Of a DNA stretch of 64,000 bases, positions 31,870 to 44,052 are shown in pieces. Below the pieces are notes generated by a model. The model saw only the letters and a program-made list of their open reading frames with translations. It ran no database searches and had not been told where the DNA came from. Position 1 is the first letter of the stretch. Each line of letters opens with the position of its first letter. Source of the stretch: Ryuthela nishihirai (lineage: Eukaryota; Arthropoda; Arachnida; Araneae; Heptathelidae); the NCBI GenBank assembly GCA_038380435.1, contig JAWZYU010000011.1:83614501-83678500 (forward strand). The letters are read 5' to 3'. The translations under genes and the position numbers were made by a program.

Positions 31870-32850
31870 TTCCTCCTCTATATATCCATTTAATTAATCC
31901 TATTTCTGTCCTTCATTTACATAGAGTGGAAAAAAAATTGACGATATCTGTGAAGTTTCACAGAACGACTTTTCTATTAATATGCATGAAATTGCCGTTT
32001 ATAAAATGGAAAGGATTGCAATTCTGCTAACAAAGATGCGACATGTACCAGGGGAGGGGGGTCCGTGGATCATCCTCCCCCTGAAACTTTAGTAAAATGA
32101 GAAGAATCAGATTTAAGAAGCGGATTTTTTGCTCTCCTTTACGTACTTGCTTTGAACTCTACAATTGTTGTATTTCCTATCTTTATAGACCTTACCAGCA
32201 GCAAGTAAAGAATATTGTAACTACATCGAATTTTTGATTCCATTAGAAATTTTTTAATTTAAAAATTTCCGCTTTCTGCGAAAATATTTTCTGGCATTGT
32301 GGCTTCTATAGACTTGGGGTTTAGCGTCATGTTAAATGCGTTCGAAAAATTATATATGTTACCGGTTAATAGGGTATTTCATAACTTTAATGCCTTCCAC
32401 TCGTCATTTCCGGAGCGTTTTTGTTATTTTCTGCAAGGAAACGTTTTTTTTCGCGATCTCCCAAACGTAATTTTCACCAATAAAAACAATCCGTGCATGG
32501 GCTACTCGACCAGGAACTGATCCGTCTTGTGTCAATTGAGAGTCCGTTTCAAAGCTCCATAACTTTTTAAACCAGTATTTTTGCGGAAACATGTGACTGA
32601 AGATAAAGTCTCGTTCAAATCTACTTAACTCTTGATTTGTTTTTCAATATTCGTTCAGTATTTAAAGAATTTTTGGAAATCTCGAACATTTTAAAAATGC
32701 TTTTTCTGTGAAATTTCAAAATTTATAAAAAGATGAAAAAAAATCATAACTGCTTAAAATACACTTATTCGTTCCTTTACATATTCACAGCGATCCATTT
32801 GGTTTATATTTAAAACCACTATCTTCTGCTAATACTGGGTATAGGGCAAA
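31870..32850. other. AT-rich spacer, nothing recognised
   Basis: No recognisable coding frame or repeat. Confidence 0.5.
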
Positions 32851-32864
32851 AATCTTGATTCAGG

Positions 32865-32940
32865 TGGAATCCAAACTCACGATTAGCTGATAAGGTGTTT
32901 TGACCGCTAAGCTACCAGCCGCCAAGCCAGGTTTCCCAGT
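32865..32940 (-). mobile_element. Degraded tRNA-like SINE head
   Basis: On the minus strand GCTGGTAGCTTAGCGGTCAAA looks like an A-box region and GTTTGGATTCCACCTG like a decayed B box about 45 nt later. Too degraded to classify. Confidence 0.3.
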
Positions 32941-33614
32941 TGCTGTTGTTGAGGCTAATAATACCTTATTCTCAAGTAGATGTCATGACTGCAGATGAAG
33001 TTTACATTCATCAGAGCTCTTCTAGGCTCTGCACAGCACCCACCCACGTGGGGACTCAAGAGCATTTCTCTGAGCATATGTAATTTTTTTTCCATGTCTT
33101 AGTGCATTAATGTCTATGGCATACGTTAGCCACCAATAGTCATATTGTTCTACATTCATTACTACATATAAATAGAGTTATAAATGGAACACTCTGAAAT
33201 AAAGGCACAACTTTTGTATTTCAGCCCCCTCTCTACCTAGAAAATATACTGAAATTGCCCCGTCGTATCCCAAGTTAGTTCATGTAAAACTAAACAAATG
33301 TAAAAAGAAATTATTTGCGTACAAAGCAAAAGAACAAATACATGTATATGATACTTTTATCATTCATACCTTTATGTATAATAAACATGTAAGTAAAAAA
33401 CATTTTTCTTACTGCTTACATATGCTGTTCACAAGAATTAGGGGATATTTAATCGCTTCATATTCATTTTGAAATATTCTCTAATTTTTGTGAGCAGTAT
33501 ATTTGATGTTATCTATCATATCAGTTTTTATATCTGTTACTAGCTGATATCGGAGGCATTTACTTTTAAATAATCTGCACGTTTAGTTTTGCTGATAACG
33601 TCATAGCAAAGCTA

Positions 33615-33805
33615 AAATAAAAAAACCCTCAAGCAGCTGCTTGCCACAGAGGTCTGACAGTTTATATGCCACAGTAGAAGGTCTGGGAGGATGGCAGGAC
33701 CTCAGCAGAAAAACGAAACATACATCCATGCCTTACCCAGAGGCTTAGAACCTAGGTCCCTTAGATCAGTAGCCAAGCGCGTTAACCACTCGGCCATGGA
33801 ATGGC
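33615..33805 (-). mobile_element. SINE1 copy with near-perfect TSD
   Basis: Minus orientation, nearly full length with a small internal deletion (lacks AGGAGCCTGTC). It is flanked by TAGCAAAGCTA (33604-33614) and TAGTAAAGCTA (33806-33816), an 11-bp target duplication with one mismatch. Confidence 0.9.
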
Positions 33806-33816
33806 TAGTAAAGCTA

Positions 33817-34289
33817 GGCTTAACTAATCAATTAATTACTGTAGGTGATCATCGCAACGTACAGTGATGATGAGAGACGAATGGAATTTGCGAAAAAGCT
33901 TTCAAATCAATCCTCCTTTGGAAACCTATAATCTAGCTAGATCCTAGTTAAACACACTTAGTTCCATTTTAATTACTTCGGAAGATTTTGAGCCTACAAA
34001 TTTTAGGGTCTTTCGAATTCAATTTATTAAAAACCAAAAACAAAAACCATCTGAAGATTATGGTAGTTTAACGAAACTGTTCCATTTCTTCAATGCTGAG
34101 CAACATCTGATGCATTTGGCTCTTTCAGGCCAATAATAAAAAATGTCCAATAATAATACGGTCCCTTTTGACAATGTCACATATCTTATCCTTAATTTTC
34201 GATCACTCTTATTATCCATTCTCGACCTCTCAATAAGGTCAAATTTCTAATTCAACATAAGGTCATTAAAGTCCCCTAATTCTCCATTA
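33817..34289. other. Spacer, nothing recognised
   Basis: No recognisable feature. Confidence 0.5.
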
Positions 34290-34815
34290 TTCCTTATTAT
34301 TGTTATCACCTTCTCTAAAAATAGGGCAAATAATAATATATAATGATCCTTAAAAACAACACATTTATCATAAAAGATATTCAAAATTTCAGTCAGCCAA
34401 ATGACAACACAAACATTCCTAGCTCTAAGCATTCCGTAGTAATTCCATCTACCCTTGGGGATTGATGCACTTTAAGTTTAGAAATAGTCAAAATGACTTC
34501 AGATTGTGATATATGGCCAACATTAAAGCCAGTGATACATCTATCATCATTGACCACATACATATTGCAACATACATATAACCACATTGGGTCCATCACA
34601 AACAATCATCTCAGACATGCTCAGCCCACCTAGCCATGACAGAATCCCCACCTTCTACATACAGACTTACCTTCAATCCCTGTATACCTGTCCGTTTATT
34701 CTCCACACAAAACATTAACTCTCTGATACAGTTCTCTGCTATTACGCTGTCCAGCTGCTTCCTCAGCTTTATCACTCAAGCTATGAAACCAAAGATTACT
34801 CTCTGCTGCTAACTG
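34290..34815 (-). mobile_element. LINE fragment (copy F)
   Basis: Read on the minus strand it spans the linker end (AEEAAGQ..., ELYQRVNVL-like), GWAEHV, then CITGFNVGHISQSEVILTIS and the RT N-terminal side MLRARNVCVVIWLTEILNIF up to the FKDHY region. It ends before RT motif A. Several stops and indels are present. Confidence 0.75.
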
Positions 34816-34819
34816 AGAG

Positions 34820-35540
34820 TAAAGGACCTAGTTTCGAATATCAATCTAATATCAGCTCCTTAAAAATAATAATCATTATGCAAATGTTCATTATCTTTTC
34901 ATGTGATAACAGCAGCATTATAAAATAATTTTACCTATCCTATTTGCGTAGCTTTGATCTTGATATCGTCAAAAAAATTAGGTCGAATATAAGACCAAAC
35001 TAAAAACTCGAATCACATTCTTAATCACTCTTTTAAAGTATATTATTTGGAACATCTCGAAAATGTACTCGATATTGGAAAATCTTTACCTTTGGCTTAT
35101 TTCGCCATTTTTTTCTCTAAATACCATTCTGTTTCTTTCAAATGCAAATCATTTCACTCTCCAGAGTAGTGGTTCACAAAATTTACATGGTCAGTAACTC
35201 TTAAGTTTCCTTTAAGTGTTGCTCCCATGGTCGTAGCAGAACCGATAACTGTGAGCTGAAGCAGCGCATCGCAGCGATTTGCTGGTGTCCCTGCCCCCCC
35301 CCCCCCCCCAACTTCATCATACACAGGAATGCTTCAGTGTCGAGCATCAGGAACCGTGTCAACCAACACTGCGTCAAGCAACTTCAAATAATGGAGCTTT
35401 TTTAACCATTCTTCCCTTTCCTTTATTCAGGGTCCCCTAAGAGACTAAGGCATTTAGAAAGTAAAGAGGCAGTTTCTTTTTTTTTTACAGATCCAATTGA
35501 TGGTTGATGAATAAATATGTTGTAAAATAAATAGGGTTGC
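34820..35540. other. Spacer with C-run
   Basis: No coding feature. A C-run lies at about 35295-35309. Confidence 0.5.
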
Positions 35541-35542
35541 AC

Positions 35543-35635
35543 TTTCTGCTATGGCATATAAACTGACAGGCTCCTGTCAGACGTTTACGGCAAGCAGCTG
35601 TTTGAGGGAATTTTTATTTATTTGTTTTATAGATA
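35543..35635 (+). mobile_element. SINE1 copy, 5'-truncated
   Basis: Only the 3' body is present: ATGGCATATAAACTGACAGG, CTCCTGTCAGACG and the end CAGCTGTTTGAGGGAATTTT plus an AT-rich tail. Confidence 0.85.
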
Positions 35636-35900
35636 TTAGCTGAGAGCAGATGGCGCACCTTCAGTTAATGTTCCGACCCAGTTGCAACGACGATTCTGGC
35701 ACCCGCTTCTTAGATTCTAAATAACCTTAAAGAGCATTCTGCTCTCTGCATTATCAGAGGGGTGGAAAATAAACGTTTAGCGCTTGTGGCTAAGAGAGAA
35801 TTCCCGTTTTCAAAGAGAATGAAGTTCGCCATTCTGACCTGAGCACAATTTAACGATGGGAATTCGAGGTAACAGATGATTCTGAAAATGCATTAAAATG

Positions 35901-35957
35901 TGACGTTTCATTAGCATTTTGTGACATTTCATTAGCATTTTGTGACATTTCATTAAA
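35901..35957. repeat. Short tandem repeat, 21-bp unit
   Basis: The unit TTCATTAGCATTTTGTGACAT is repeated about 2.5 times. Confidence 0.85.
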
Positions 35958-36124
35958 CAGAATTCTTTAATTTATCACTTGAAACAAAAAAGGTACATTT
36001 CTATCCCCCCCCCCCCTCCACCGGGAGCAAGGAGACAAATCACTGCTGTGAAGAGTGCTTGACCCATATTTATTTATGGAATTAAATGATCATTTACAAA
36101 GTCCTCAAGCATTTTGTCACTTTG

Positions 36125-36240
36125 TAAATGCAGCGCCCTTTAATGGTGAATATTTAAACAACTAAAGACCCGAAGAGTGCGAATTCTAATATTTCAACAG
36201 GATTTATCCAACAGAAAAAGAACATCTCATTTATCTGAAT
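36125..36240. repeat. Dispersed repeat X, copy 1
   Basis: CGAAGAGTGCGAATTCTAAT followed by ATTTCAACAGG and ATCCAACAGAAAAAGAAC is shared, with divergence, with two stretches at 39790-39860 and 40110-40160. A C-run precedes it at about 36005. Type unknown. Confidence 0.4.
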
Positions 36241-36487
36241 AAATGAAAGAGAATGAATATGTGCAGAGTTATTATCAAAGTGAAAATAATAGTTCTTTTT
36301 TGAAAAAGAGCTAAAAATAAACTGCAAGGCATTAAACGTAAAAAAAATAAATTAAATGTGTAGAATTCTAAAGATTATGTATTTTATTTACTCCACTCAA
36401 GACGGAACCAATTTCTAATAAACTCGGTTTCTTCCGACGAAGTCAACAAAACTGACAAAGCCTTTCTTCGTCATCTTTTTGGCAGAC

Positions 36488-36636
36488 TTCGCCCGACTCT
36501 TTTCACGACTCTTTTTCGCCCGACTCTTTTCACGACTCTTTTTCGCCCGACTCTTTTCACGACTCTTTACGACGTCTTTTCACGACTCTTTTCGACGTCT
36601 TTTCACGACTCTCTTCGCCCGACTCTTTTCACGCGC
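36488..36636. repeat. 27-bp minisatellite (CGACTCTTTTCACGACTC)
   Basis: Repeated units of CGCCCGACTCTTTTCACGAC + TCTTTTT, with variants containing ACGACGTCTTTTCACGACTC. Five to six units. The unit itself is built of a 9- to 14-bp subrepeat. Confidence 0.9.
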
Positions 36637-37608
36637 ATCGCGCTTTCGCCTTTTGTAATGACGATCGTCTGATAGGAGTAAGATCGAAGTTCGATTTCTC
36701 ACTTTTACCATCGATATGCGACTTAGCACGGTTCCTGTATAATTAGCACAGTCCAAGAGCTACTTTTAAAATATAATCCTTTTTCATATCTTAAAATCAT
36801 TAATTTTCCCTGTCAGTACCAATGTGCATTGCGGTCTTTAAGACATCACCGTATGGAAAACGAATATGGGAGTAGAAGCCTGCCACATTGTCGTTCAGAT
36901 CAGCCTTCTGCTGTATACACGATCAGTACAGTATGATCGCATGGGTCTCACTTGTTCTATCTTTACCTAAATTATCAACGCCGTACAGTTTGTCTTATCA
37001 GTCCGTATTAGCAATGCTAAGGATGAAAATTTTGAACGAAATAGACTAATAGAGAAAAAATTGCAATTATTTTAATAACAAAAAACATTGCAAATATTCT
37101 AATAAAATTTGTTCCTAAATTGCAGAATTTGTCAGGACGCAACAGAAACTAATAACGGCTACAAAGTTAAACAAAAAATTCGTTTAAATTTTGTTCTGAA
37201 GTCTCTTATGACATTGATATAATTACCATATTTTGAAATGGCCTCAACTCCGGGTGAAAAACCTCTCGCCATGTGAACAAGTGTGGCGTCCTTGGTGGCA
37301 GAATTTGTCAGTTTTCGCGTGGTTCCGCGGCTACTTGAGCGATCGGTGCCAAATTTCGTGGGGCGGTCTCCCTTAGTTTGAGCTCTGTTCGAGTAACAGA
37401 TCGGGTTCCTAGCTGCCGTGGATCAGGAGTAATCAGTCGGAAAGTGCCCGAAATTTCTGGGCGAGCATTACTACCTTGTTCATGGAGTAGTATGTTGTGA
37501 GTGGTAAGCTAACGGTGGAAAGCTCTGAATGACGCTAACATGGGAACAGTAATTAAAGGACATACGTTTGGCTCAAAACTTTTCTTGTGGGTTTAACTGG
37601 TATTATGG
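36637..37608. other. Spacer with a CpG-richer patch
   Basis: No gene recognised. About 37260-37470 is richer in GC and CpG (GTGGTTCCGCGGCTACTTGAG), but neither strand has a long frame or clear splice sites. Confidence 0.4.
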
Positions 37609-37850
37609 GTTGGGGGTGGCTCAGTTGCTAGCTCGCCAGGCTCATAATCTGCAGTTCCCAGCTGGATGACTTTTTCCCAGCTCATAATCTGCAGTTCACA
37701 CGCTGGATGACTTTGACTGGAGGCCATCATCTGTCTTATAACAGCTGTCCTTCCACCAACTTTCTCTGAGTCTTCGGCTTTCTTGTGACCTGGCCATTTA
37801 GTCCATTGTGGGCAAAAAAGTGCCACTCAGAGGTTAAACAACCCAAGTAT
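37609..37850 (+). mobile_element. SINE2 copy with large internal deletion
   Basis: The head A-box region GGTGGCTCAGTTGCTAGCTCG is present. The middle block is missing, and a short AGCTCATAATCTGCAGTTC piece is repeated (37650 and 37679). The 3' part from GCTGGATGACTTTGACTGG to CAGAGGTTAAACAACCC is intact. Confidence 0.8.
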
Positions 37851-38052
37851 TTTAATAAAATTGGATTTGAGTGTGTTTTCTTTAATATCAAAATAAGTTT
37901 CTTATAATGTCAAAATAAAAAATTTAAAAAAGCGTTTCGTTCAATGTCAAATAGCATAAAATTATTTAGAGAATTTCAATGGATCAGGAGAATTTGAAGA
38001 GTAAAATATTTGTAATGAAATGCTCTAAGTATGATAAAAAATATTTACCTTT

Positions 38053-38465
38053 CAGTAATAAATTATCACAGGAAAAGTCCTGTAGACAACGAAAACTTGG
38101 AAAATTAAGTTGAAAAAAATTGTTTTCTTGACTGGGATTCGAACCCAGGTCTTCTAGAAGCATACCGGAGAACTAATCATCCCTTCAACTAAGTGACATA
38201 TGCGTCTTCCTGTTGAGTCTGGGTGACATGAGTTCGAATTCCAGTGACGACAACCATTAATTTTTCAAGTGCTCCTTCTCTACAGGGCTTTTCCTGTGAT
38301 AATGTATTACTGGATTGTTTATATAACGCTGTGAGCGTGACTGACAAATATTGCTGCCATCAAATAAGTGACGGATTGGCTGCCCAACTCTTGATAATAG
38401 ATGGCGCCCATGGAGAATCAACATAAAGACGCATATGTGACTTAGTTGAAGGGATGGTCAGGTCC
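38053..38465. repeat. Inverted pair of a third tRNA-like SINE family
   Basis: Left piece, minus strand: a tRNA-like head (TAGTTGAAGGGATGATTAG; B box GGGTTCGAATCCCAG) running left to a body end CACAGGAAAAGTCCTGTAG. Right piece, plus strand: GAGTTCGAATTCCAGTGACG to CTACAGGGCTTTTCCTGTG. A further head start, GCATATGTGACTTAGTTGAA, lies at 38430. The left and right pieces are inverted relative to one another and could fold into a long hairpin. Confidence 0.6.
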
Positions 38466-38742
38466 TCGGTTATCTATCGGCATATTTTTCTGTATTTTCT
38501 ATCAGTTTAAAAAACATTTATTTTTTCTTTGACTTGATTTAGAAATGTTCCAGTCATTGGCTAAATTACGAAAAACTCTAGCTCTAGCACGTTGCACATT
38601 TACTTTGCTATGCAAAATACAAAAGTTACATTGCAGATTATGAGTCAAAAAATATTTCAATCTGTCCAATTGTGCTTGAGAGGTTAGCAAATAAGAGGAG
38701 CAGCTTTTCAAAGATGGCGGCAGAAGCAAACTATGGCTTAAG

Positions 38743-39120
38743 TTGGGTTGTTTTACCTCTGAGCGGCACTATTTTGCACACCATGGGCTAAATGGCCAAG
38801 CCACAAGGACCTCGAAGGCTCAGAGAATGTTGGGGGAGGGGACCCACTGGAACAGCTGTTGGGAGACAGATGGTAGCCTCCCGTCAAGGCCATCCAGCGT
38901 GTTCTTTAACGTGCACAGGGTATGGCTCTCCCGCACACGGGGCCATGGCTTAACGTCCCATCCGACGGACGGCGGCCTTTCCAAGCCCATCGGTGTCCCC
39001 TACTGACCGTGGGCAGGGCGGGGAATTTTTGCGGAGATAAATCTCAACGTTGATCCAGCTGGGACTCGAACCTGGGAACTACAGATTACGAGCCTGGCGC
39101 GCTACCGACTGAGCCACCCC
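38743..39120 (-). mobile_element. SINE2 copy, full length, with perfect TSD
   Basis: A 378-bp copy in minus orientation, close to the family consensus (tRNA head GGTGGCTCAGTCGGTAGCGC on the minus strand). It is flanked by CTATGGCTTAAG at 38731-38742 and 39121-39132, a perfect 12-bp duplication. Confidence 0.95.
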
Positions 39121-39132
39121 CTATGGCTTAAG

Positions 39133-39600
39133 AGTTTTAGTTTATTATTCAGTGACAAAACCTTACATATAGCAAATATCTAGTTCGTTTGTTTCTTTTT
39201 TTCAATTTTGTGCATTTCAGACTCTAACTTTCCTGAGATACTATTGATATCAGATAAAGTCAAATGGTAACTTTGGCTATGATAATCAATTATTTTATTG
39301 ATCCTATCACTTGAGTACAAAACTTTGGATGAGAAATGCTCTGGACAGTTCCGATATAAAAGCAAAGAGAATACAAATCGCCTCTGCCACATATGGTAAT
39401 CTCGTTTTCAAACAGAATGAAGTTTTTCGTTTACCTACTTTTTCATTATTTAAAAGTTTTAATTCGAACTAATGGATGATGAAGAAAATGCAAACAGTAG
39501 TACCTTATTAATACTTATAAAACAAAAAAGTATTTATTTTTTATCTTTCAATTTAAAAAGTTGCATTTTTCTCGATTCTCTCAGAAAAGGGAGCAGATTT
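39133..39600. other. Spacer, nothing recognised
   Basis: No recognisable feature. Confidence 0.5.
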
Positions 39601-39614
39601 TTTCTCTCAGTGGA

Positions 39615-40165
39615 ATATTTGTTGACACTCGACCATCGAAAAATTCAGATTTCTACCATAAACAGATCACTTGCAACATTCGATAAAGTTTTACTTAAAA
39701 TTTTGGAATTTTTGATTTTTCACACCTTTAGAGGGCCTATTTATAGCTTTCGGTCGGGGTCTTAAAGTCGTCATGTTCCGGAAAACGAATATGACAACAG
39801 AAGACTGAAAAGTGCGAAACATAATATTTCATCAATACCATCCAACGCAAAAAGAATTTTTAAATTATCTCTAAAAGCAAACAATTATATCTTAAAATCA
39901 AAAATGTTACCCCCCCCCCCCCCCCCCCCCCCCGGTTTAAGGGTCAACTCGTTGCCGCCGGTGAGAACTTTGTAACTTTCACATTCCACCACAAAATGTT
40001 CAAATTTCTAGCATAAATATATCATTTGCAATATTCTTTTAAATTTTTTAAATTTTCAACTTTTCCGCCGTTAGAGGGCGCAATTATAGCTTTTGCGAGC
40101 TTCAGAGAGTGGGAATCGTAATATTTCATCAATACCTATTCAAACCGAAAAACAGTTGGACAACG
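39615..40165. repeat. Dispersed repeat X, two direct copies around a C-run
   Basis: Copy 39650-39860 and copy 39990-40160 share a diverged series of blocks: AAATTTCTA/CCATAAA, TCACTTGCAACATTC, TTTAGAGGGCCTATTTATAGC and GAATCGTAATATTTCATCAATACC. A 24-base C-run (39910-39933) lies between them. Confidence 0.55.
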
Positions 40166-41734
40166 ATAAAGTGAACACATTGTCTCGTTTTTTAAAACGA
40201 GATAAAAAATTCGATGCAATTCCCTAAAAGAGGGTTTAACAACGCATTATTAATCTTAACAGACGTCAATAGAGAAAGCTGAATAAATACTTCAGTAATT
40301 GAAAAGTGATAAAAATTCTTGTCTAAGTGAGAGAGATGGCAAAATATATATTATGATAGATTAATATGATGAATTGTTGTGTTGTGATGCTCTGAAAGCT
40401 TAGAGACACTTCTGATGACAAAAAGGAAAACGAAACAATGAGAGACTGCTTTGGAGCAGCAAGCTTCCCAAAGTGGAATCAAGGGAAATATTTACTCAGG
40501 GAGTCCTGGGCCCATTTCTCATGAGTGAGCAACGAGTTATTCACAAAGTTAAGTTTAAATATCAATAAATAAATAGGTATTAAAATTTCTACACCATTAA
40601 ACAATTTCACTAATTGATTTTTCATTGTGTGACAATAAGAGAACCATCATTATAGAAGCAAATAGTGTACATCGCATATTATTTAATAAGTGGATGTATG
40701 TGACCTTCATCTTGTTTAATGGGAGGACCCACGGGACTTTCACAATGTTCAATGGGAAGATCCCTCCCATTGTTTAACGGGAGCTTCGTTTTGCTTAAAG
40801 GAAGATTTGATGGGAACTTCACTTTGTTTGATGAGGAGTTCCACTGCTCCTTAATTGAAGCCAAGTTCTTCCGTTTCCCTTGTCTCCTTGCTGAACTCTA
40901 TCGCTTTCTCGATGTTAAGGACCACTGGATTTCGAAAATGGTTGATTCCAGTGATAGGGGATCCGAGAATTTAGCTTCAGGAGTTGGTGGGACAGCCTGA
41001 GAATGAGACTTGAGTAGGGTCTCCCAATTGCTAAAATATTTTACCAGGCATGAAAGTTTAAAATTATATTCTATATGAAATAATATTTTACAGTTGTTTT
41101 TTTAAATCTATTTTTAGTATCGGACATATACTATGGGGCTGAAATGAAATGATACAAGGACAACTGTTTTGGATTCCAAAACAGGCAGACAAATTGGAGA
41201 TTTCTCATAAGATGACAGGATTTTCGGAGATAAAAATTCTCCGAAAATCCGGTAGTCAGAGGGGGGGGGGGGGGAGACCCGAGTATGTCGCTGCTTCAGA
41301 TGCTTCAATTGTTCATTTAGCACCAATTAATTGAAATGCACAACACCCCTTAACGACCCTCTCCTAATCTCCCATCACTAGCTAGCTCTTGATCTCTTCA
41401 TGAGCGATAGTTTTGTGCACTCGCCCTTTACGATTGCTCTGACTTAATTTTTTTTCAGTATTTTTTTTCCCTTTGGGAAAAAAAATCTAAACGTCAACAC
41501 ATTTTTCCGGTAAAATCTTGACATAATAATTTCAAGTTATATGCTGGTAATTTCTGTTAAGATATTTGTTTCTAGCATACACGAGAAAAACTATAGCAGT
41601 GGTTCTCAACCTTTTATGCTTCACGTATAGAGAGATAAAACTATAGTTATAGTATAACAATGGGAATAAAATAAAACATATATATATATACACACACACA
41701 CATTAAATTTTTTACTTAACTTGCATCTAGCGAT
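40166..41734. other. Spacer with a short degenerate repeat
   Basis: Between 40737 and 40850 a GGGAAGNTTN..TTGTTTAA-type unit of roughly 22-25 bp recurs about five times with much variation; the frames through it mirror the repeat. G-run at 41259-41273. (TA)n(CA)n at 41680-41702. No gene seen. Confidence 0.4.
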
Positions 41735-42006
41735 GTCCCAGCTGGGCTAGCGTGAGAGCAAGAGCGAAGGCCGCCGTCCATCGGATGGAACGTTAAACCG
41801 TTGCCCGTGTGCAGGAGAGCCATACCCTGTGCACGTTAAAGTACACACTGGATGGCCTTGACGGTAGGCTACCATCTGTCTCCCAACAGCTGTTCCAGTG
41901 GGTCCCCTCCCCCAACCTTCTCTGAGCCTTCGGGGTCCATGTGACCTGGCCATTTAGCCCATGGTGTGCAAAAAAGTACCGCTCAGAGGTAAAACAACCC
42001 AACCCA
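41735..42006 (+). mobile_element. SINE2 copy, 5'-truncated, with perfect TSD
   Basis: The copy starts at the B box/CCCAGCTGGG, and part of the block after it is missing. Flanked by CATCTAGCGAT at 41724-41734 and 42007-42017, a perfect 11-bp duplication. This shows that truncation occurred at insertion. Confidence 0.95.
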
Positions 42007-42276
42007 CATCTAGCGATTTTTGAGCTCTCACGGCGTACCTCAAAAAATTTTACCACATACCCCCACGTTGAGAACCCCTAAGTTATACAATTTATAATTT
42101 GTAACATAATTACATACTTCTTCTAAATATTTGCTATCAAATTATGCACTATGTCAGCAAATGCTAAAAATAAGTTTTTCCTGACTGAATAAATTTTCTA
42201 TCAATTATTATATAACACCGACACTAGAACGACTAACTGTTATCGTGCTATATAGAGTCAAGGTTGTCATTAACAA

Positions 42277-42410
42277 TTATTGCATCAAATCGTCTGCCCT
42301 TTCTCTCACTTGGGAAACATTTGCGTCTGCCTGAATTTCATTATCACAATGCACGCGGAATAGCTGTTCTAACCCCCTTTCGTATGCCACCGTGACTGCA
42401 TTTTGAACGC
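42277..42410 (-). CDS. Possible terminal coding exon of a host gene
   Basis: Minus strand. A good acceptor, TTTCCCTCTTTCAG, ends at 42411. The frame after it reads GVQNAVTVAYERGLEQLFRV ... REREDDLMQ-like sequence and stops at TAA (42279-42277), about 44 codons. The exon is more balanced in composition than its flanks and has an amphipathic helical look. A GTGAGA donor-like site inside (CCCAAGTGAGA) means it could instead be a shorter internal exon. No AATAAA was seen close downstream. The protein was not recognised, and no partner exon was found. Confidence 0.3.
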
Positions 42411-42419
42411 CTGAAAGAG

Positions 42420-43838
42420 GGAAATACACATTCATGATTTGTCGATATATGACTCTGGGACGAATTAAGTTAAAATTTTGCATCAAGCATCCTGTTGCTC
42501 GAAGCAACTGTTCTTCCACCATTAAAAAAAACATAGCCACGTGCAAGGGGAAGAAAAAAAATCATAAGTTAGTATTATAATAAGTATACAGAATGCCCTC
42601 GATAATGTTCCCACTGTTTTTGTGTTTTCATCCTCTACTGAATTTATCGTTAATAACAAAAAAAAGGAGCAGCAAGCAAAAATGTTAGTGCAATATAGTA
42701 AAACTGTTCTCATTCAAGATGCTCGAACGATACAACCCTGCCTACATATTTTTACAATATGGGACATTATTTTCGAACATCCTGTACTTAATTATAACAA
42801 CAATTTTAGTTCAACGGTAAACTATATTGCTAAAAAAACAGACGATTCCTTTCATATCTTAAAAGAGGAAGAAATGACAAAAGCAAACGAAAAGTTTCAA
42901 AGAGCTAAGAAAACCGCTTAAAATTTAAAGAGCTGTTCTCTCCTCTTCTGACATTCGTAATTATAACGTGTTTTGAATTTCATAAAATATCTTCATCTCC
43001 TGAACGAAAGACTCTACGAGAAGTATTCGACGAAGTGTCAGTCCTTTTAGGTTATTAGCCGTGAATCTATTTCAAGCGACTCTATTGTGATTATTTAAGC
43101 TATACATGTATCATCGAAAATATTAAGCGTGTTAAGCATAGTCGTTAATGACCCAAAGCCTACTTTATAAATTGTATCACTTGAAATAAGAATTGTGCAT
43201 CCTAACTTTTTGCGCGCTGAAAGTCCGTGGAGTGACGTTGTTCGTGATGTATTTGGCGCTGCCCAAGTCGATCCATCGCCTGGCGTTGGCTGCAGCATGA
43301 GCCGGACATCGTCGGGGCCGCACTGCCGCTGAAGACCCTCCCGAGAGAGTCGGCGCATCCGCTGGTTGGCTCTCGGGAAATTGGAGGGAGAGATCGGATA
43401 GGCCGCGGTCGTCTGACGGAGGGCAGGGGCCTTTCTCAATAGACGGAGACTGCAGCGGAGTGGGTCATCTCAAATTCTTCTGAAGGGCACTTCTAGAGCG
43501 CTTCTTTATTTTGGCATCGACTAATCTTAGGAAACAGTACCTGAATCTTACATTTATTCCTACCAGTGAATTATTCAGTCTAATTCGCATCTGAATCAGC
43601 AATGAAAGTGTTTTACAGAGGAAAGGTCAATTCCATAAAAGAAGGCACATTGTTGATAACGTTTATATATTCATTCAGTGGTCCCCACGTAGTGTAACGG
43701 GGTGTAACACTATGACAATCCTTCATAAGAATACATGCAAATTCAAAAGTATAGAGTCGTAAGAGTATAAATGTTGCTTAGGCGGCTCATAGAAGGGTAT
43801 TTTTCACAATAACAATACATGCAGCTATAGTGGCATAG
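42420..43838. other. Spacer with a CpG-rich patch
   Basis: A CpG-rich island-like patch spans about 43195-43460 (TCGTCGGGGCCGCACTGCCG). Both strands have open frames through it (minus 43439-43095, 114 codons) but no recognisable protein and no clear splice site. It might be a promoter or first exon; undecided. Confidence 0.4.
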
Positions 43839-44052
43839 CCGGTCCCATGGCCGAGTGGTTAGCGCGCTTGGCTACTGATCTAAGGGACCTGGGTTCGAGC
43901 CCCGGGTAAGGCATGGATGTATGTGTCGTTTTTCTGCTGAGGTCCTGCCATCTTCACAGACCTTCTACTATGGCATATAAACTGACAAGCTCCTGTCAGA
44001 CCTCTGTGGCAAGCAGCTGCTTGAGGGGGTATTTATTTATTTTTTTTTTATG
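43839..44052 (+). mobile_element. SINE1 copy, full length, with perfect TSD
   Basis: A 214-bp reference copy. Head GGTCCCATGGCCGAGTGGTT (A box), B box GGGTTCGAGCCCCGGG, body with GCATATAAACTGACAAGCTC, and end GCAGCTGCTTGAGGGGGTAT plus (TATT)n/T-run. Flanked by TAGTGGCATAG at 43828-43838 and 44053-44063, a perfect 11-bp duplication. Confidence 0.97.

Noticed and set aside
36488..36636. CRISPR-like array
   Set aside because: No unique spacers between regular repeats; it is a plain 27-bp minisatellite in animal DNA.
43839..43915. tRNA-Ser/Leu gene
   Set aside because: A and B boxes are good, but there is no variable arm or proper acceptor stem, and it is joined to the SINE1 body in every copy.
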